Part shown: piece by piece, positions 34,660 through 46,043 of the stretch
Position numbering within the stretch: position 1 is the stretch's first letter
Layout: each line of letters starts with the position of its first letter
The notes under the pieces: model-generated
What the model saw: only the letters and a program-made list of their open reading frames with translations
The model's database searches: none
Told to the model about the DNA's origin: nothing
Program-made: the position numbers and the translations under genes
Origin: Gymnopilus junonius
Taxonomy: Eukaryota; Basidiomycota; Agaricomycetes; Agaricales; Galerinaceae
Reading direction: 5' to 3'
Assembly (NCBI GenBank): GCA_015501075.1
Contig: JADNYJ010000119.1
Span: forward strand, 1-64,000
DNA: 64,000 nt

Positions 34660-34927
34660 GAAGTAGGAAAAGCATTGTCCTGCCATGCGAAGCAGTGGCC
34701 CACTAAAACAAGTTAAGACTGTAAAGAGGCAGCACCAGCGGATTGGGCTCCCACTCTGCATTGTCCCACGGCTTCAAACTTATAATGCTGGATTCCACAC
34801 TCAGCTGGAATTCTGGTATCGAGGATGAGGGTGAAGGTGAAGAAGAGGCAGTCCTGGTATAATGGAAAACATCATCAATCATTATATTTACTTCTCGGGG
34901 AATTAAGAAATCCAGATGGACATACAT
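34660..34927 (-). pseudogene. Small 'FGW' family, N-terminal fragment
   Basis: The minus-strand ORF contains ISLKPWDNAEWEPNPLVLPL followed by YS, matching copy E (KPWNDSNWEPSSDLPALYS). Just past its TAG the reading WATAS fits the WAFT that follows FG in the family. Only the N-terminal third is present. Confidence 0.5.
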
Positions 34928-35208
34928 AAATCTCAGTACGAGTGCACATTGGGATGATAAGGCAGCTTGTCTTTAGTTTATATGTGTGTTATGGACAGAC
35001 TCTCCGAGTCACATAATATATATACCCAAGCGAAAGCACCAATACCACGTGTTGTGTGCACAAAATATGCTGGACAGGGTCAGAGGCCATGGGGGAGTCA
35101 GCAATGAGAATAGGCACCGGTGCGACTGAGAAAGTACATCAATCTGGAGTTCAGCTCAGAGTTGCCTGATCAATGATAAGAAATAATACCTCAAACTACT
35201 AACTCGGT

Positions 35209-35590
35209 TACTGTACCATTTCAATCAATTCGGCAGGCCCCGTGACACGTGACGCACCTGCCGAAATTTTGATTTCGGTGCCTTGGGAAACCTGCCGTGA
35301 CACAAATTTTTTTTCGGCAGATGTTGAAGCAGCAGGAGAGAACAATGACATACATGGTGAGAGGATTCCTACAAAATTATTTGTTTCCAGGCTCGAATGG
35401 CCAAAACCACATCAAATTTGCACCGGGGGAAATTTTCCGATTTTTTCCCTATTTTTGGCCGATTTTTTGAAATTACGACCTCCAAAATGGTTTCGGCACC
35501 TACACAAAATTGCCGTGACAACCGTGATATTTCGGCGATTTTGAAGGGCCCGTGACGCGTGACTGCCGAATTGAATGAAATGGTACAGTA
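35209..35590. mobile_element. MITE with ctgtac ends and TA target duplication, copy 2
   Basis: Element 35211-35588 between TA dinucleotides. The left end ctgtaccatttcaatcaatt and the reverse complement of the right end (ctgtaccatttcattcaatt) match over about 27 bp; both ends then carry gtgac-type repeats (cgtgacacgtgacgc, cgtgacgcgtgac). 378 bp, no ORF. It shares ctgtacc ends, TA flanks and gtgacgcgtgac with copy 1, so they form one family of different length. Confidence 0.75.
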
Positions 35591-37646
35591 TAGTGACCTC
35601 GATTATCGCGCCATTTCTAACCAGTCCACATTTGCTGGCTTGCAAGCTTCGCAGACGACCTGATGACAGGTGTCAAAAACGGGAAATTTCCAAATAAAAC
35701 TGGCCTCAGTTCCAGACTTCGCCACAACCTCGCCATCGAGCTGGCAAAAACTCCCGGGTGTTCATCTGAAACTAAAGTCCTGCTCCATGTTGATGTCGTA
35801 GAGCAGTGTTTTTAAGAGCGACAGTGCCAATGCCAATAGGCAAGGCCATCTCCTTGTAGTTCTGCTCCTCTATGTAAGGTGACCTCTGATGAGTTCGACG
35901 GCTCCAATTTGGAGTAAAGCGCAAAGAATGTGTCATAGCCATGAAAATTGACGTGGCGAAGACGATGACGCCTCGTCTTGAATCTCGAACCTCGAAGTGT
36001 TGAGCTCACATTTCGACACTCGCTCTCTTGCTCGTCGCCCAAGGGTCCGCAACACAACGACAACAGGAGGTTAGGATGACGATCACGACGCGCTATGTCG
36101 ACCCCGCACGCGCATGCCTGTTACCTTAACCTCAGCTTCATGCAGTGCGAAATTCCAAGTCCAAAGCTAACGGAGCCTGAACAATGACACGTGGAAAAGA
36201 AGGTGAGGTGGGGTTGGAGGTCGAAACTTGGAACAGAGAAGGTCCCAAGATGTTCATCACCCTAAAATTGAGAGAATATAAAACTGCGCCCAGAGTAGAT
36301 CGTCATCATATCACACCCCGCACAATCCACAAGGCCAGGAACAGGAAGAGCTAGTCGAAGTAGGGCCAATGATGGCTCTGGAATTGAGGTGCGAGGCCCC
36401 CATATAGAGAACGGCGTTGAGAAAGTGACCAATCTTCTGGAAGGTGAGTCGAGTGGCATGGCGAGAGCGAAGCGCTCTGGAGCCATTTGAGGTGATCGGT
36501 GCTGGTATGACAGGGTAATTCCTATGTTAGAGGCACCCTGCCGAGGTCAACGATGGCGAGCGTGAGCTTGAGCTGAAAGTGGGGGAACCGAAGGGCACGG
36601 TGCCTAAACCCCAAACGAATGTCGTTGAACAATTGCATGCTCAACAGCTTCTTTACCCGGAGTGGTGATCATAATTTCAGCCTCGAGTGGTTGAGGTTTG
36701 TACAATGAGAGAAGGTGAAAACCGATTAGAGATGGAAGTGAGAAACAGGGTTTTGATGACCATGCCAATACGAGGCATTGGAGCTGTCGGCAGGATAAAC
36801 ATGTCGAGTGGACTTGGGCTTTCAGTGTATTATTTATTTCCGAGAACAGTAGAAGCTTCATATCTTCAAGTCAGCATAAAGACTGAGGCGAGACGCATAA
36901 GAAAGATCTGTGCATACCTTCGTTTCCTTGGCCAAACTCCAACTTTCTCAGTGAGCGAAATGCCAGGCGCCGATCCCGGGTTGTATTCGTGAGTGTAGAA
37001 GCGGGAAACATTGCAGCGGAAGTTGCGGAGGAAGTTAAACAAATGTTCATTGTTCTGTGATTGGTCTAAAGCATTGAACGAAATTTTCAGAAATCTTGGA
37101 TGAAATGACTCCGAGAGAAGAACTTGAAAGATTCATCGATTATAGAGTCGTACTACAACTAAAGAAGGTCAAGAATTAAGATGAAGTCGGGAGGAAACGA
37201 GTTAGAGGAGCGATGCGAGGTCTGCAAGAAGTTGCACTCAAAGATTACGTGATATGTACCCTGCATCTAAAAATAGATGAGTTCAAGCGTCGACTTGATA
37301 AAATATTCTCTCATGCAGTCGTCAACCTTACTGTGAGCGTGCTGTAACTAGTCATGCTTCAAATGTAAAATGGTGGTATCACAATGTTCTATTATGAGCA
37401 GGTCTCGAGTAGAAAATTCTGATAGAGAGAAATAAATTTAAATTTTATGGAAGGCACGCTCGCCGACAGTCGTAAAAAATGCACCTTAACGGAAAGCACT
37501 AATTCCATTTACCCCTTGTTTCCGTATAACTCTCTGTGTACTTCCTATATTTTTATTACCATAAAATAAAGTGTGAGTTGTGTTCTGGTCACCCTCAGAG
37601 GGGTTCCCACGTGGAATCCCTTCGGAATCGTCTTACTCCGCTTCCC
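35591..37646. other. Intergenic, no gene recognised
   Basis: Two kilobases with only short ORFs and no family text on either strand. A splice-like ttcgtgagtg occurs near 36990, but I found no partner exon. Confidence 0.35.
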
Positions 37647-39257
37647 TCAGTACCACGATCCCTCTTGCAGATTATATTCCGCCTCATCCTCCTCTCTCTC
37701 TTGCACCTCTGCATATTTTTTGTATTCGTTCTCGTCGCTGTCGCTATCCTCCTCTTCCTCATCTCCATCCTCTATCGTCCACGGTTTGGAGAACGGATCA
37801 AATGGTATAGATCGGGCACTTTGGATTCCTTCCTCATTCATTCCACCTCCAACAACAGTTGTGGGTAGACCGTTTGGCGAGATATGTGCACTCGCAACCG
37901 GCAGAGCTGTTGACGCGCTGTTATAGAAGGTATCCGATGGCACTGGGGTATTCCTTTCCCGTTCATTGGAATCGTTGGCAAGTGGAGGGTTGGAAAAAGG
38001 ACTGAAATGAGATGGCGAAAGTGAGGTGAAGTGCCCTCTCAAAGAGGAACAGGCAACTGTAGCCTGGCTTTGGTCGAAGCAGGAAGTCCCATTGTGTAAC
38101 CCAGTCATAGATCCCGATGCGTTGCCGTCGTAGTGCTCCCACCAATGAGCCCCACCATTTCTCTCCATTGGATGGATGGCACTGTACCCTTCTTGATGGC
38201 TGCCAAAATGCGGATCTCAGTCTCAATTTCGAGAGGTAGAAACTCCAATCCACATACCTTCCGCCGGGGTATCCAGCGTGAATTTGATTCCGCTCAACAA
38301 CAGTGCGCTGAGAGCTGGTTTGCTGACCAGTTGAGAGCACCCGGTGGTAGTTTTCGTGGTTTTCTATCTCTCCTGGGGGAGATTGGCATAGTATTCTGAG
38401 CTATATCGTCGGAAACTCGGGCTTTCTGTTGTCGTCCCACCACTAATCGTGATCGTAGGGGGTAGTGGCCTGGACGTTCAAGGCTCACATACCCTGTCAT
38501 GTCGTCCTGGCATGAAGGCTCTTGGGCCACCATCGTCGGCTGGTCATCCATATCCATGTTTGATGACCAGGGGGGAGCTAAAGGAGATTGATGTGCATAA
38601 CTTGAATTGTCTCTGATTATTTGGGGCGGAGGCGAGCTCAACGAGTCAAGAAAGGACAATATAGATTGTCTGCCATACCCTCGCGCATGCAGAGGGATAG
38701 GTTGGAGAATTTCCATGAGGGTGTGCCCGTGCCGAAGAACTGGCTCGACGTCCTGAGGGTTTGGTGTCGGCATAGTGCTATCTTGGCATGACTGCCCGTC
38801 AATAGCAGCGCCTAGTAAAGTAGTCGAAGGTATTTGTTTGGGTAAGAAGCTCGGGAAGAAAATACCTTGCACGTGTTCATGTCCATGTAGCTCGCTAGTA
38901 ACGTTGGGAGAAGAGGTCATGGATGGCAGTGACGAAGGTGAAACTTGCGAAAGCTCAAAAGGCTGTGGGCCAGGGTCCGTAGATGAGGAAAGGACTCACG
39001 GTGGCGGGGAAAGAGTACTATTAGGTCGTGTTCCATTCCCTGGGTGAAGTGGAATGATTATCACAGCGAAAGCAGTAGGCCTTTCTCGCTGTAGAGCAGT
39101 GAAGCCATTTTGCAAAATAGCTATATCTCAAAAATTAGAATTTTGTACAGCACGGTGAAAACAGAAAACCACCTTCTGGGAGGGTATGTAGAGGATTCTG
39201 CTCAATGCTCGGTGTGCTGTTGGGGTTAGCATTATTAGGAATGTAATACCATGACAT
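37647..39257 (-). CDS. Ser/Pro-rich protein with conserved 'GEIE...GGR' motif, paralogue 1
   Basis: Unrecognised, mostly disordered protein. It starts MSWYYIPNNANPNSTPSIEQ at 39257 with an intron right after LPE. The middle is Ser/Pro/Gln-rich (38.9-38.35 kb). A conserved block GEIENHENYHRVLSTGQQTS, then RTVVERNQIHAGYPGGR, ends at an intron near 38262. The last exon (SHQEGYSAIHPMERNGG onwards) closes with an acidic tail (EDGDEEEEDSDSDENEY) at 37647. The same order (YIPN start, GEIE...GGR, intron at the same place) is seen at 62-63 kb. An in-frame TGA near 39000 and a frame change at a C-run near 38370 interrupt it. No signal peptide; perhaps a nuclear regulator, but this is inference. Confidence 0.55.
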
Positions 39258-39915
39258 GGCTGGAGAATGAATGTCAAGGAGAAATGAGAAGGGATTGGGT
39301 AGGCGCCTACTTTATAGATTGTAGAACAATGAAATGCTACTCAACAGCACCAATTTCGGACTCTTGCAAAAATAGAAATGATATGGTATAGTCACAGCGC
39401 CAGAATGCAACTGGGTCCCCTGTCCTGCAGTCTGCACATTTTCCGGGAGGCTGTACAGAAATTCGAGTCAGGCATCCCAAATGAGCATCAGGACCTATTT
39501 CGTCCATTTGGTCGCACATCCTATTACTAAACGTGTTTTTCATCTATTTTTTCCGCGCTCTTTCCATATGATCGCCAATGCACACATGCTGCCCACACGT
39601 ATGAAATTTGTGGGCTCGAAGGAAATGACACCAGAATTGATAAACCGCTACAAGATCATGCTCCTAAAAGTGGTAATTATCATATCATCAAGCGTCTTCT
39701 CTTTGTTCAAGGCAAGATAGGCCCTTGTAGTCCAAATGATGTCTCCTTTCTGCCTAATTATAGAATCATTTTGTGGCATTTATCGTGAATTTCATTGCAG
39801 TCAGATTTGTTAGTGAAGTACAAGGTGCCTCTGCCTTTCTGATACACTAATACTCGAGTTGAGTCAAAATATCGAACACGAAAATACAGCTGGAATAGAG
39901 TTGTTTGTTTGCATT
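39258..39915. other. Intergenic, no gene recognised
   Basis: Only short unassigned ORFs. Confidence 0.35.
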
Positions 39916-40536
39916 TTATTTGGGATCTAAAGACGGAGGAGTTGAAGCAGGTGGAATAGTAATGTTTCCCCAAGGTTGAATCCCATACGATCCCTCGACG
40001 AATAGAAGCGGCCATTCGGAATCATCAAAACCAAGATCTTGCCATCCTTCAGGGAAATCCAATGAAAACTTCCATTCACTTTGCCCTTCCGATGGGATGG
40101 TTTCAATTGAACCGCATTGAAGCCGCACTTGGAATGTCATAATAAACCCTGCTTGCAGGCCCTTATTCGTGACATTCAAAGCAACGATCAAGTCGTTGGT
40201 AGGTGTTGGAAGGATAGCCTCAAAAACTTGTGCCAACTCAACATCATTTCCGGTTCCAAGGAGCTGCCCCTGGAAGTATAGCGCATATTCATCGTCAGCT
40301 GCGATTGTGATGGCCACGGAGTCAGTGAGTTGACCGGGAGGAAAGGGTATATGAGGCGTGAAACGGAATGCCCTTGATCCTATAGGTGCAACATCGAGAG
40401 ATGATTTAACTTCAGTTGTCCAAAGCCAGTCTGCAAAATGCAGAGAAAGGACAGTTGGGTCGGGACAAGGAGCACTGCTGATGGGCGCCTGGCCTAGTAC
40501 CCTGGTTACACACAGAGCAAGCGCCAAAAAAAACAT
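39916..40536 (-). CDS. Secreted protein, galactose-binding-like beta-sandwich (tentative)
   Basis: 206 residues from the ATG at 40536. Signal peptide MFFLALALCVTRVLGQ, with a likely cut after GQ. The mature part has the rhythm of beta strands: ADWLWTTEV, ADDEYALYFQGQLLGTGND, LIVALNVTNKGLQAGFIMTF and GWQDLGFDDSEWPLLFVEG. The phrases D-YALYxNGxLLGxG and GWxxxxFDDSxWP are typical of galactose-binding-like modules that precede rhamnosidase-type glycoside hydrolases and also stand alone in secreted fungal proteins. No catalytic domain is attached. NVTN and NITI are possible N-glycosylation sites. A cell-surface or wall role is inferred. Confidence 0.65.
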   Translation of the reverse strand: MFFLALALCVTRVLGQAPISSAPCPDPTVLSLHFADWLWTTEVKSSLDVAPIGSRAFRFTPHIPFPPGQLTDSVAITIAADDEYALYFQGQLLGTGNDVELAQVFEAILPTPTNDLIVALNVTNKGLQAGFIMTFQVRLQCGSIETIPSEGQSEWKFSLDFPEGWQDLGFDDSEWPLLFVEGSYGIQPWGNITIPPASTPPSLDPK

Positions 40537-41059
40537 CTCTAGAAAATCAAGAGTCAGAGGTGAGGTAAGCAGCAGTTGCTACAATAAGACCAAAAACCTT
40601 TGAGATACATTGTGTTGAGTTAATAAGATTGCGCCGACAAACAGGAATCCTTCTGACTTTATACCTGGCGAACAAGATAATCATCGCATCGAAAGGGCCC
40701 AGAATCAAATATGAATTCGACATTGACATCGACATCCCGGACGCGCAGCTCTTTCTCCGCTATTGAATACCAGTTCACAGGTAGGGACTATTTATAAAGA
40801 GTCAGCATTTTCAAGACTGAATGTAATCTTAAATATAACTCACTGAACCAACCTCCCACGTTACGCTTCGAATCTGTCTATTGCACTTGCAAGTTGTCAA
40901 TTCAACCGGTGTCATTAGCCATTGCGACGTACGTTTACCTGCATATGTGGGTTGCAGCAGCATCACGACAGCGGCAAAGAAATTCGATTTGAGATATACG
41001 GTATCCACAGAGAGTCGGCGAATAGAGGGTCATCTTCGCCCGACAAAACATGCAGCATT
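40537..41059. other. Intergenic, no gene recognised
   Basis: Includes the promoter side of the secreted protein gene. No coding signal. Confidence 0.35.
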
Positions 41060-41420
41060 TCTCCTTAGGTAAACACCAGGTGTATTGGTCAAGCATCACG
41101 CTGAAGTCACTTGGTTCGACATCGACATTCAGCAAAGCCTAAATCCTTTCAATAAGGCCCGCATTTTGGGCCTAAGCAGTCTGACCTTTTGATACGTTGG
41201 TTCCAATATAAATGCATGATGCTGTGTTAGGAGAGCCATTATACATGTAACGGACCACAGTAAACCGTCTAGCTTCCTTGGGAAAAATGGAGGCAATCTT
41301 CTGCCACATAAACTGGATTCGGACGTAGTCCTTTTCACCCAGCATAATGCAATGCTTATCCGCCTAGTTGATTTGATCGTCGTAGGTAAATGGCCATCCA
41401 AACGCAAAGCCGGGAAACGT
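41060..41420 (-). pseudogene. Small 'FGW' family, copy D (decayed by TAG stops)
   Basis: The minus strand reads GFAFGWPFTYDDQIN, TAG, ADKHCIMLG, FMWQKIASIFPKEARRFTVV, RYMYNGSPNTASCIYIGTN, TAG, AQNAGLIERI, TAG, ALLNVDVEPSDFSVML. It aligns with copies B and F along its length without frame shifts. Three stops, all TAG, make it a pseudogene. Confidence 0.7.
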
Positions 41421-41429
41421 CTCGATTAC

Positions 41430-41951
41430 TCATTCAGCATCAGATGCACTGACGCAATTGCTGGACAGCAGCCACTTAAAAATACAGAAGTTGTTAAGCG
41501 TACCATTAGCAATTAGGTTGTACCAATAACCATTACCCTGTTTTATACAGGCTGCTTTCCCTTCCCGACAGTAGGGAGCAAGGACGCCATATGGTCCCAT
41601 GTGGCATGCCATGTCAAGGCGGTTGCGTCTCTTTGGGGATAGTAAACAGGTTTGCCATTGCATTGCGGTAAGAGAGGATGTAGAAAAGTCAAATACCATT
41701 GAAGGGTGCCTTCGAGGATTATGAAGGTACTGGGTGCCGTTTAGGGGAAGAAGGAGACTGCCACGGCCACCTTGAGACAAAAATAGCTTTCGGATCGCTG
41801 ACATAATATCCATCTCCAAAGCCGGAAAAGCCACGACTCTGGTCTTTCCTCCCTCCTCCTCCTCATTTTCTTCCAGATCCTTCGCGGTGAAGTCCCTCGA
41901 TTCTCGAAAGTAGGACAAACATTGAACGTTGTTCATGGTGAATGGCACCAT
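41430..41951 (-). CDS. Hypothetical ORF of doubtful status
   Basis: 173 codons open from an ATG at 41951. Text such as DLEENEEEEGGKTRVVAF looks like protein, but no family is recognised and there is no signal peptide. It lies just before copy D on the same strand and head to head with the diphosphatase gene, whose 5' untranslated region it may simply overlap. It could be an open frame by chance. Confidence 0.2.
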   Translation of the reverse strand: MVPFTMNNVQCLSYFRESRDFTAKDLEENEEEEGGKTRVVAFPALEMDIMSAIRKLFLSQGGRGSLLLPLNGTQYLHNPRRHPSMVFDFSTSSLTAMQWQTCLLSPKRRNRLDMACHMGPYGVLAPYCREGKAACIKQGNGYWYNLIANGTLNNFCIFKWLLSSNCVSASDAE

Positions 41952-42174
41952 CGGTGATACAGCAACATTAAAGCGGAATAATAGTTCGAAATCAAAGGCA
42001 AAGCGATCTTCGTCGGCTGTTAAAGTTAAACCCAGTAATATCTCTGTGCACCGCAGGAGTTCCTCCCTTCATCCTCGGAACCACCTTCAGGGAGTCGTTC
42101 TACCGGCCTACAAACCCCACCAAATCGCCGCCAGCGCTCTACGCTCTCGTTACCACTACAGCCTCAATAATATC

Positions 42175-44188
42175 ATGTCAATTTTGTCTCCTAGAAGCAG
42201 CAACTACGAGCGCCTGGAGGGCGGACACGGGCCTAGCAGAACGGGACCGCCTACCAAGAGGCTCTGGTTCGGTTGGAAAAAGTTCGCGGTCGCTGCAGTC
42301 GTGTTGATTGGGCTCGTGTATTTCTTTGGCCCCAGGGAGAGGCGGTTACCTTGGAAGAAGGCGGCGAATGAGACTAGTAAGGATAAAACGAAAGGTGTGT
42401 AACAGTCTTTCCAGTTGCAGATCCGTGAACACCTTGCAAAAATGATTGTCCCGTTCGATTGCCTGACCTCATGGTCTTATCCCCGGCTGCCATCTCTCGC
42501 ACAGGTGTCTAGGGTTCTGGACTCAATTATCATTTTTGATTTAGGAGCGGGTGCTGATGTGTAACTTTTCTAGATACCTCTGGATATCCATACCCAGACG
42601 ACATAGAATCACTTCCCGCTGAAAATTTCCCAGATCACACTCCGCCATCTCACCAAACCGAGAAGGGTGGTTTAAGACCCCAGCCTCCTGCCGTGCAACA
42701 CCCGTCTCATTCGCCACGGATCCCAATCCAAAGCTTACGACCTATTGCACCACCCCCCACTCCCCACACGCGCCTCTGACCCAATGGGCGTTGATGATCG
42801 ATGCAGGCTCCACGGTTCCCGAATCCACATTTACAAATTCCACAACTGCTTCGCCTCCCCTTCATACGAGTATGAAGTGTTCAAGATGACCCAACCTGGT
42901 TTATCTTCTTTCACTTCGGACCCGGTCAAAGCCGCCGAGTCTCTGATGTGCTCTTGAACGAGGCGCTGAGGGTAGTGCCGAAGGAGCAGCAAAGTTGCAC
43001 GCCTGTGCGGTGAAAGCTACGGCCGGCCTGAGGTTGCTGCGTGGGTCGCAAAGTTCTGATATCATGAGGGAGGTTGAGGCAAGGTTGAGGAAGCACTATC
43101 CTTTCCACGTACCGGAAAAGGATGGGGTGGTGATTATGGACGGGAAGGACGAGGGCGTGTACGCGTGGATCACGGCCAACTACCTGTTGAAAACGATCAA
43201 TGCGGACACGCCGGCCGATACGCCTACTTATGCCGTTCTAGACTTAGGTGGCGGATCGACGCAGATCGTGTTCGAGCCGTCTTTCACGTCCAAGCAGAAG
43301 ACACTGGAAGAAGGAGAACACAAATATGAATTAAATTTCGGCGGGCGGAAGCACACGTTGTACCAGCACTCGTACCTTGGCTATGGGCTGATGCAAGCGA
43401 GGAATCATGTACATACACTCGTGGAATTCATGGCGTCGCTCCGGGTGCAGAGTGAGAGGGAGAAGAAGGAGGGTATAGTGGGAAATCCATGTTTGGCGAG
43501 GGGCACGAAGAGGGTGGTGGAACTTGCTGGGGAGCGGACCGGCAAGTGGAGGAAAGTGACGATGAGTGGGGACGAAATTGGAAGCTTGAGGCGTGTGGGA
43601 GGCTGGTGCAGCTGGTGCTGGCTAAGGATGCGTAAGTTTATTTCATTGTTTGATTGAATTGAATGTTAACAATTTTTTTTAAATCAGGATCTGCGAAATG
43701 AAACCGTGCTCGTTCAATGGAGTATACCAACCTTCCCTCCTGGACTCATTCCAACACGGCAAAGTCCTCCTTCTTTCCTACTTCTACGACCGTCTTTCCC
43801 CGCTCCTGCCTCCAACGGCACTTCCACCTCCTCTTCCCCCTCACCCCGCAACCACCTCTAACCGTATCCACCCTGGCCGAGCTCGCAACCCTGACATGCC
43901 TCGGACCGTCCTCATGGTCCTCTCACCCTCTGTGGTCGTCCTCCAAGGACCTCCTCAAAGAATTGGAGGACCGCCCGGAGTGGTGTTTAGATCTGACATT
44001 TATGCATGCGCTGTTGAGGTTAGGTTATGAGTTTGAGGATAAGAAGGAGGTGATGATTGGAAAGAAGGTGGGCGGTACGGAGTTGGGGTGGTGTTTGGGT
44101 GCGGCAATTGAGCTTGTGGTGGTGGGGAGGTCAAGTGTCGGGATAATGATGCGGATTTGGATGGCGTTGGACATGTGGGTTTGGGTTA
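42175..44188 (+). CDS. gda1: GDA1/CD39 family nucleoside diphosphatase (Golgi GDPase)
   Basis: Hydrolyses GDP or UDP in the Golgi lumen so that nucleotide-sugar import and protein glycosylation can continue. The type II topology is visible: a cytosolic tail MSILSPRSSNYERLEGG, one membrane helix (KFAVAAVVLIGLVYFFG), then a luminal stem. Apyrase conserved regions in order: IDAGST before SRIHIYKF, VKATAGLRLL, GKDEGVYAWITANYLL, and YAVLDLGGGSTQIVFEP; later CSFNGVYQPSLLDSF and LEDRPEWCLDLTFMHALLRL. Introns follow KTKG (42395-42573) and about 43630. Frame breaks: at 42814, where DAGSTGS needs ggg but the sequence has gg, and again near 43830. The end at 44188 assumes the frame EVKCRDNDADLD; another frame stays open to 44349. 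Function confident, exact gene model not. Confidence 0.85.
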
Positions 44189-44650
44189 GGAAGGGAGGAT
44201 TGGGAATAGGATTGTGTTTGAATTCTTTTCTGTTTTATTTATTCCGAGCAGGTACTAGTACTTGCGGTAATATACACTACTTTTCGATTCCAGCGGATCT
44301 GCGGTGGAAGGCGTTGAGTTTGACAGACCTTTCTAAACGACCTTTTTAAACACTGAAGTACTGACCACTGAAGTGATATGTCGATGTTTTGGTATGACCA
44401 GTGGCCATGATTGATCGCAACTCCGGCACAACTCACCTCTGCTTTTTCTGCCGTTATCCGGTTTTTGGAACACTGTTCTCTGTTAGGTTACTGGTCATTG
44501 TTGGATCACCATATCGTCAAGTACGGGGTAAGTAATAGTACACAAATTTATCTCAGAATACGACCGTTATGCGTTATTGAAGTCTTTCAGGAGTTGGAGA
44601 AAAATAGGACTTCTCTCTGTTTACTCGTAAGCGAGTGCTCGTGGCTTGGT

Positions 44651-45982
44651 CTACATCTCTTCATCCGAATCATCCTCCTCGTCTGGCAAAAACTCTGACC
44701 CTTCCTCTGACCCTTCTGAATCTTCCTCGCTGTCGCCCTGGGACTGTTGCGCAACCGGTTGTACAAGCTCATTGCTGCCATCTTCGTCTACCGACATGTT
44801 TCCTTCTCCGGGAGTTAAGAGTAATAGGTCAATACTATCTTGACTCGCGGGATTTCCGCCTTCAGAAGTACTCATGTCCATTGAACCATTCTGCGCCAGT
44901 ACCGGGTCCATGCCCCCTACAAACGCTTCATATGTGGCAGGAGCTTCAATCTGCATGTTGTTTGGAGGTAGTCCTATCTCATCGTCGTCTAATTCTTCCT
45001 CATCCTCCTCTTGCTCGCGCTGCAAGCGTTCCTCCTCCTCCTGTCTTCGCTTCAGCCACTCCCCGACTTTCTTCGCCGCGTCAACTCGAAGTTCGTCCAG
45101 CATTTCAATCAGCTTGCGATGTATGAGATACAAGCACTGGTTTGATACATTAGTTCCATAGAGTATCAGGCCAGACCATTTTCCTTTCTCCGGTATAGCT
45201 TCTTCTACGTCCTCATAGAACGGCTTCTGCTTTTTGACTTGAACGAAACGGGTCATTTCACCATCTTCAACTCTTTCTGCAGCCTTTTCACGGTATTCTA
45301 TCATTTCGTTGTTGTCATCACTTTCCAAACGTTCACCATCCAATAACTTCCAGCCTTTGAAATGATCAAAGTCAGTAAGCATAAACTCCCACCATTCTCC
45401 TGAAGAAGTCATGAGGACAAGGCCGCGAGTGTCATACGACTCTTCGTTGGAAACAAGTATTGCCTGGTTGAAAGCTCCTATCTTGGCTCGTTCTGCCTCC
45501 AAGTACAGGTTGTCCTCAAAGTCGGGAGCCGATTTGTAATGACGCGATGCAATGGTCTTGCATTCACATAAGATAAACGGCCTCCTCATTATGACTCTGG
45601 AACGAAACCATTCCGTGACTGAGGGAAATTTAGTCTGGGGCAAATACATCAGTGATTGGCGGTTGGCAAAGCAGGTGCCCATCGCAGTGAAATCAGGAAT
45701 CAGATCGACCTCTGAACCTTTCTGCGTATCCGTGGAGGTATCTGCTCTAGTGTTCCCTGGCTTATCCTTGAAGATCCTAAATTGTGGGCAGATGTGTACT
45801 TCTGGACCCAGATCATAAATTAGATTTTTGAAAATCGTATTCCATGGGGCATAGAAAGGGTCTTCCAGTTTCCGAGGATTGGATATGGTACTGTATGCGA
45901 AAATAATTTCCGCGGTCAGGCATTCCTCCTGCTTGGGGTTTTCTGCGATCCCTGGGAGCTTCCAGTTTGCGTATGATTGCAT
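44651..45982 (-). CDS. PD-(D/E)XK-nuclease-like protein with acidic tail, copy 1
   Basis: 443 residues, intact, single exon, ATG at 45982. I do not recognise the family. Around residues 90-150 it has DLIPDFTAM, then about 45 residues later FILCECKTI, the PD...ExK pattern of restriction-endonuclease-fold enzymes, followed by helix and strand text (GAFNQAILVSNE, RGLVLMTSSGEWWEFMLTDF). Then come GKWSGLILYGTNVSNQCLYL, a charged coiled coil (RRQEEEERLQREQEEDEEEL) and a long acidic tail ending EDDSDEEM. A TATA box (tataaaag, complement 46036-46043) lies about 55 bp upstream. The next gene, a small 'FGW' member, is divergent. Its paralogue at 48.5 kb has the same partner. Nuclease activity is inferred from motif only. 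Confidence 0.65.
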   Translation of the reverse strand: MQSYANWKLPGIAENPKQEECLTAEIIFAYSTISNPRKLEDPFYAPWNTIFKNLIYDLGPEVHICPQFRIFKDKPGNTRADTSTDTQKGSEVDLIPDFTAMGTCFANRQSLMYLPQTKFPSVTEWFRSRVIMRRPFILCECKTIASRHYKSAPDFEDNLYLEAERAKIGAFNQAILVSNEESYDTRGLVLMTSSGEWWEFMLTDFDHFKGWKLLDGERLESDDNNEMIEYREKAAERVEDGEMTRFVQVKKQKPFYEDVEEAIPEKGKWSGLILYGTNVSNQCLYLIHRKLIEMLDELRVDAAKKVGEWLKRRQEEEERLQREQEEDEEELDDDEIGLPPNNMQIEAPATYEAFVGGMDPVLAQNGSMDMSTSEGGNPASQDSIDLLLLTPGEGNMSVDEDGSNELVQPVAQQSQGDSEEDSEGSEEGSEFLPDEEDDSDEEM

Positions 45983-46035
45983 GGTGGTTGAATCCTTTCC
46001 TTGTGTCGATGGTCAAGGTTTTCAAAAGCTCGTTG

Positions 46036-46043
46036 CTTTTATA
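46036..46043 (-). promoter_or_regulatory. TATA box of the nuclease-like gene, copy 1
   Basis: cttttata on the + strand (tataaaag on the minus), 54-61 bp before the start codon. The same box stands at nearly the same distance in copy 2. Confidence 0.6.

Noticed and set aside
37573..37926. Plus-strand ORFs at 37.5-37.9 kb
   Set aside because: They are antisense to the acidic C-terminal exon of the minus-strand gene, which has matching splice borders and a paralogue.
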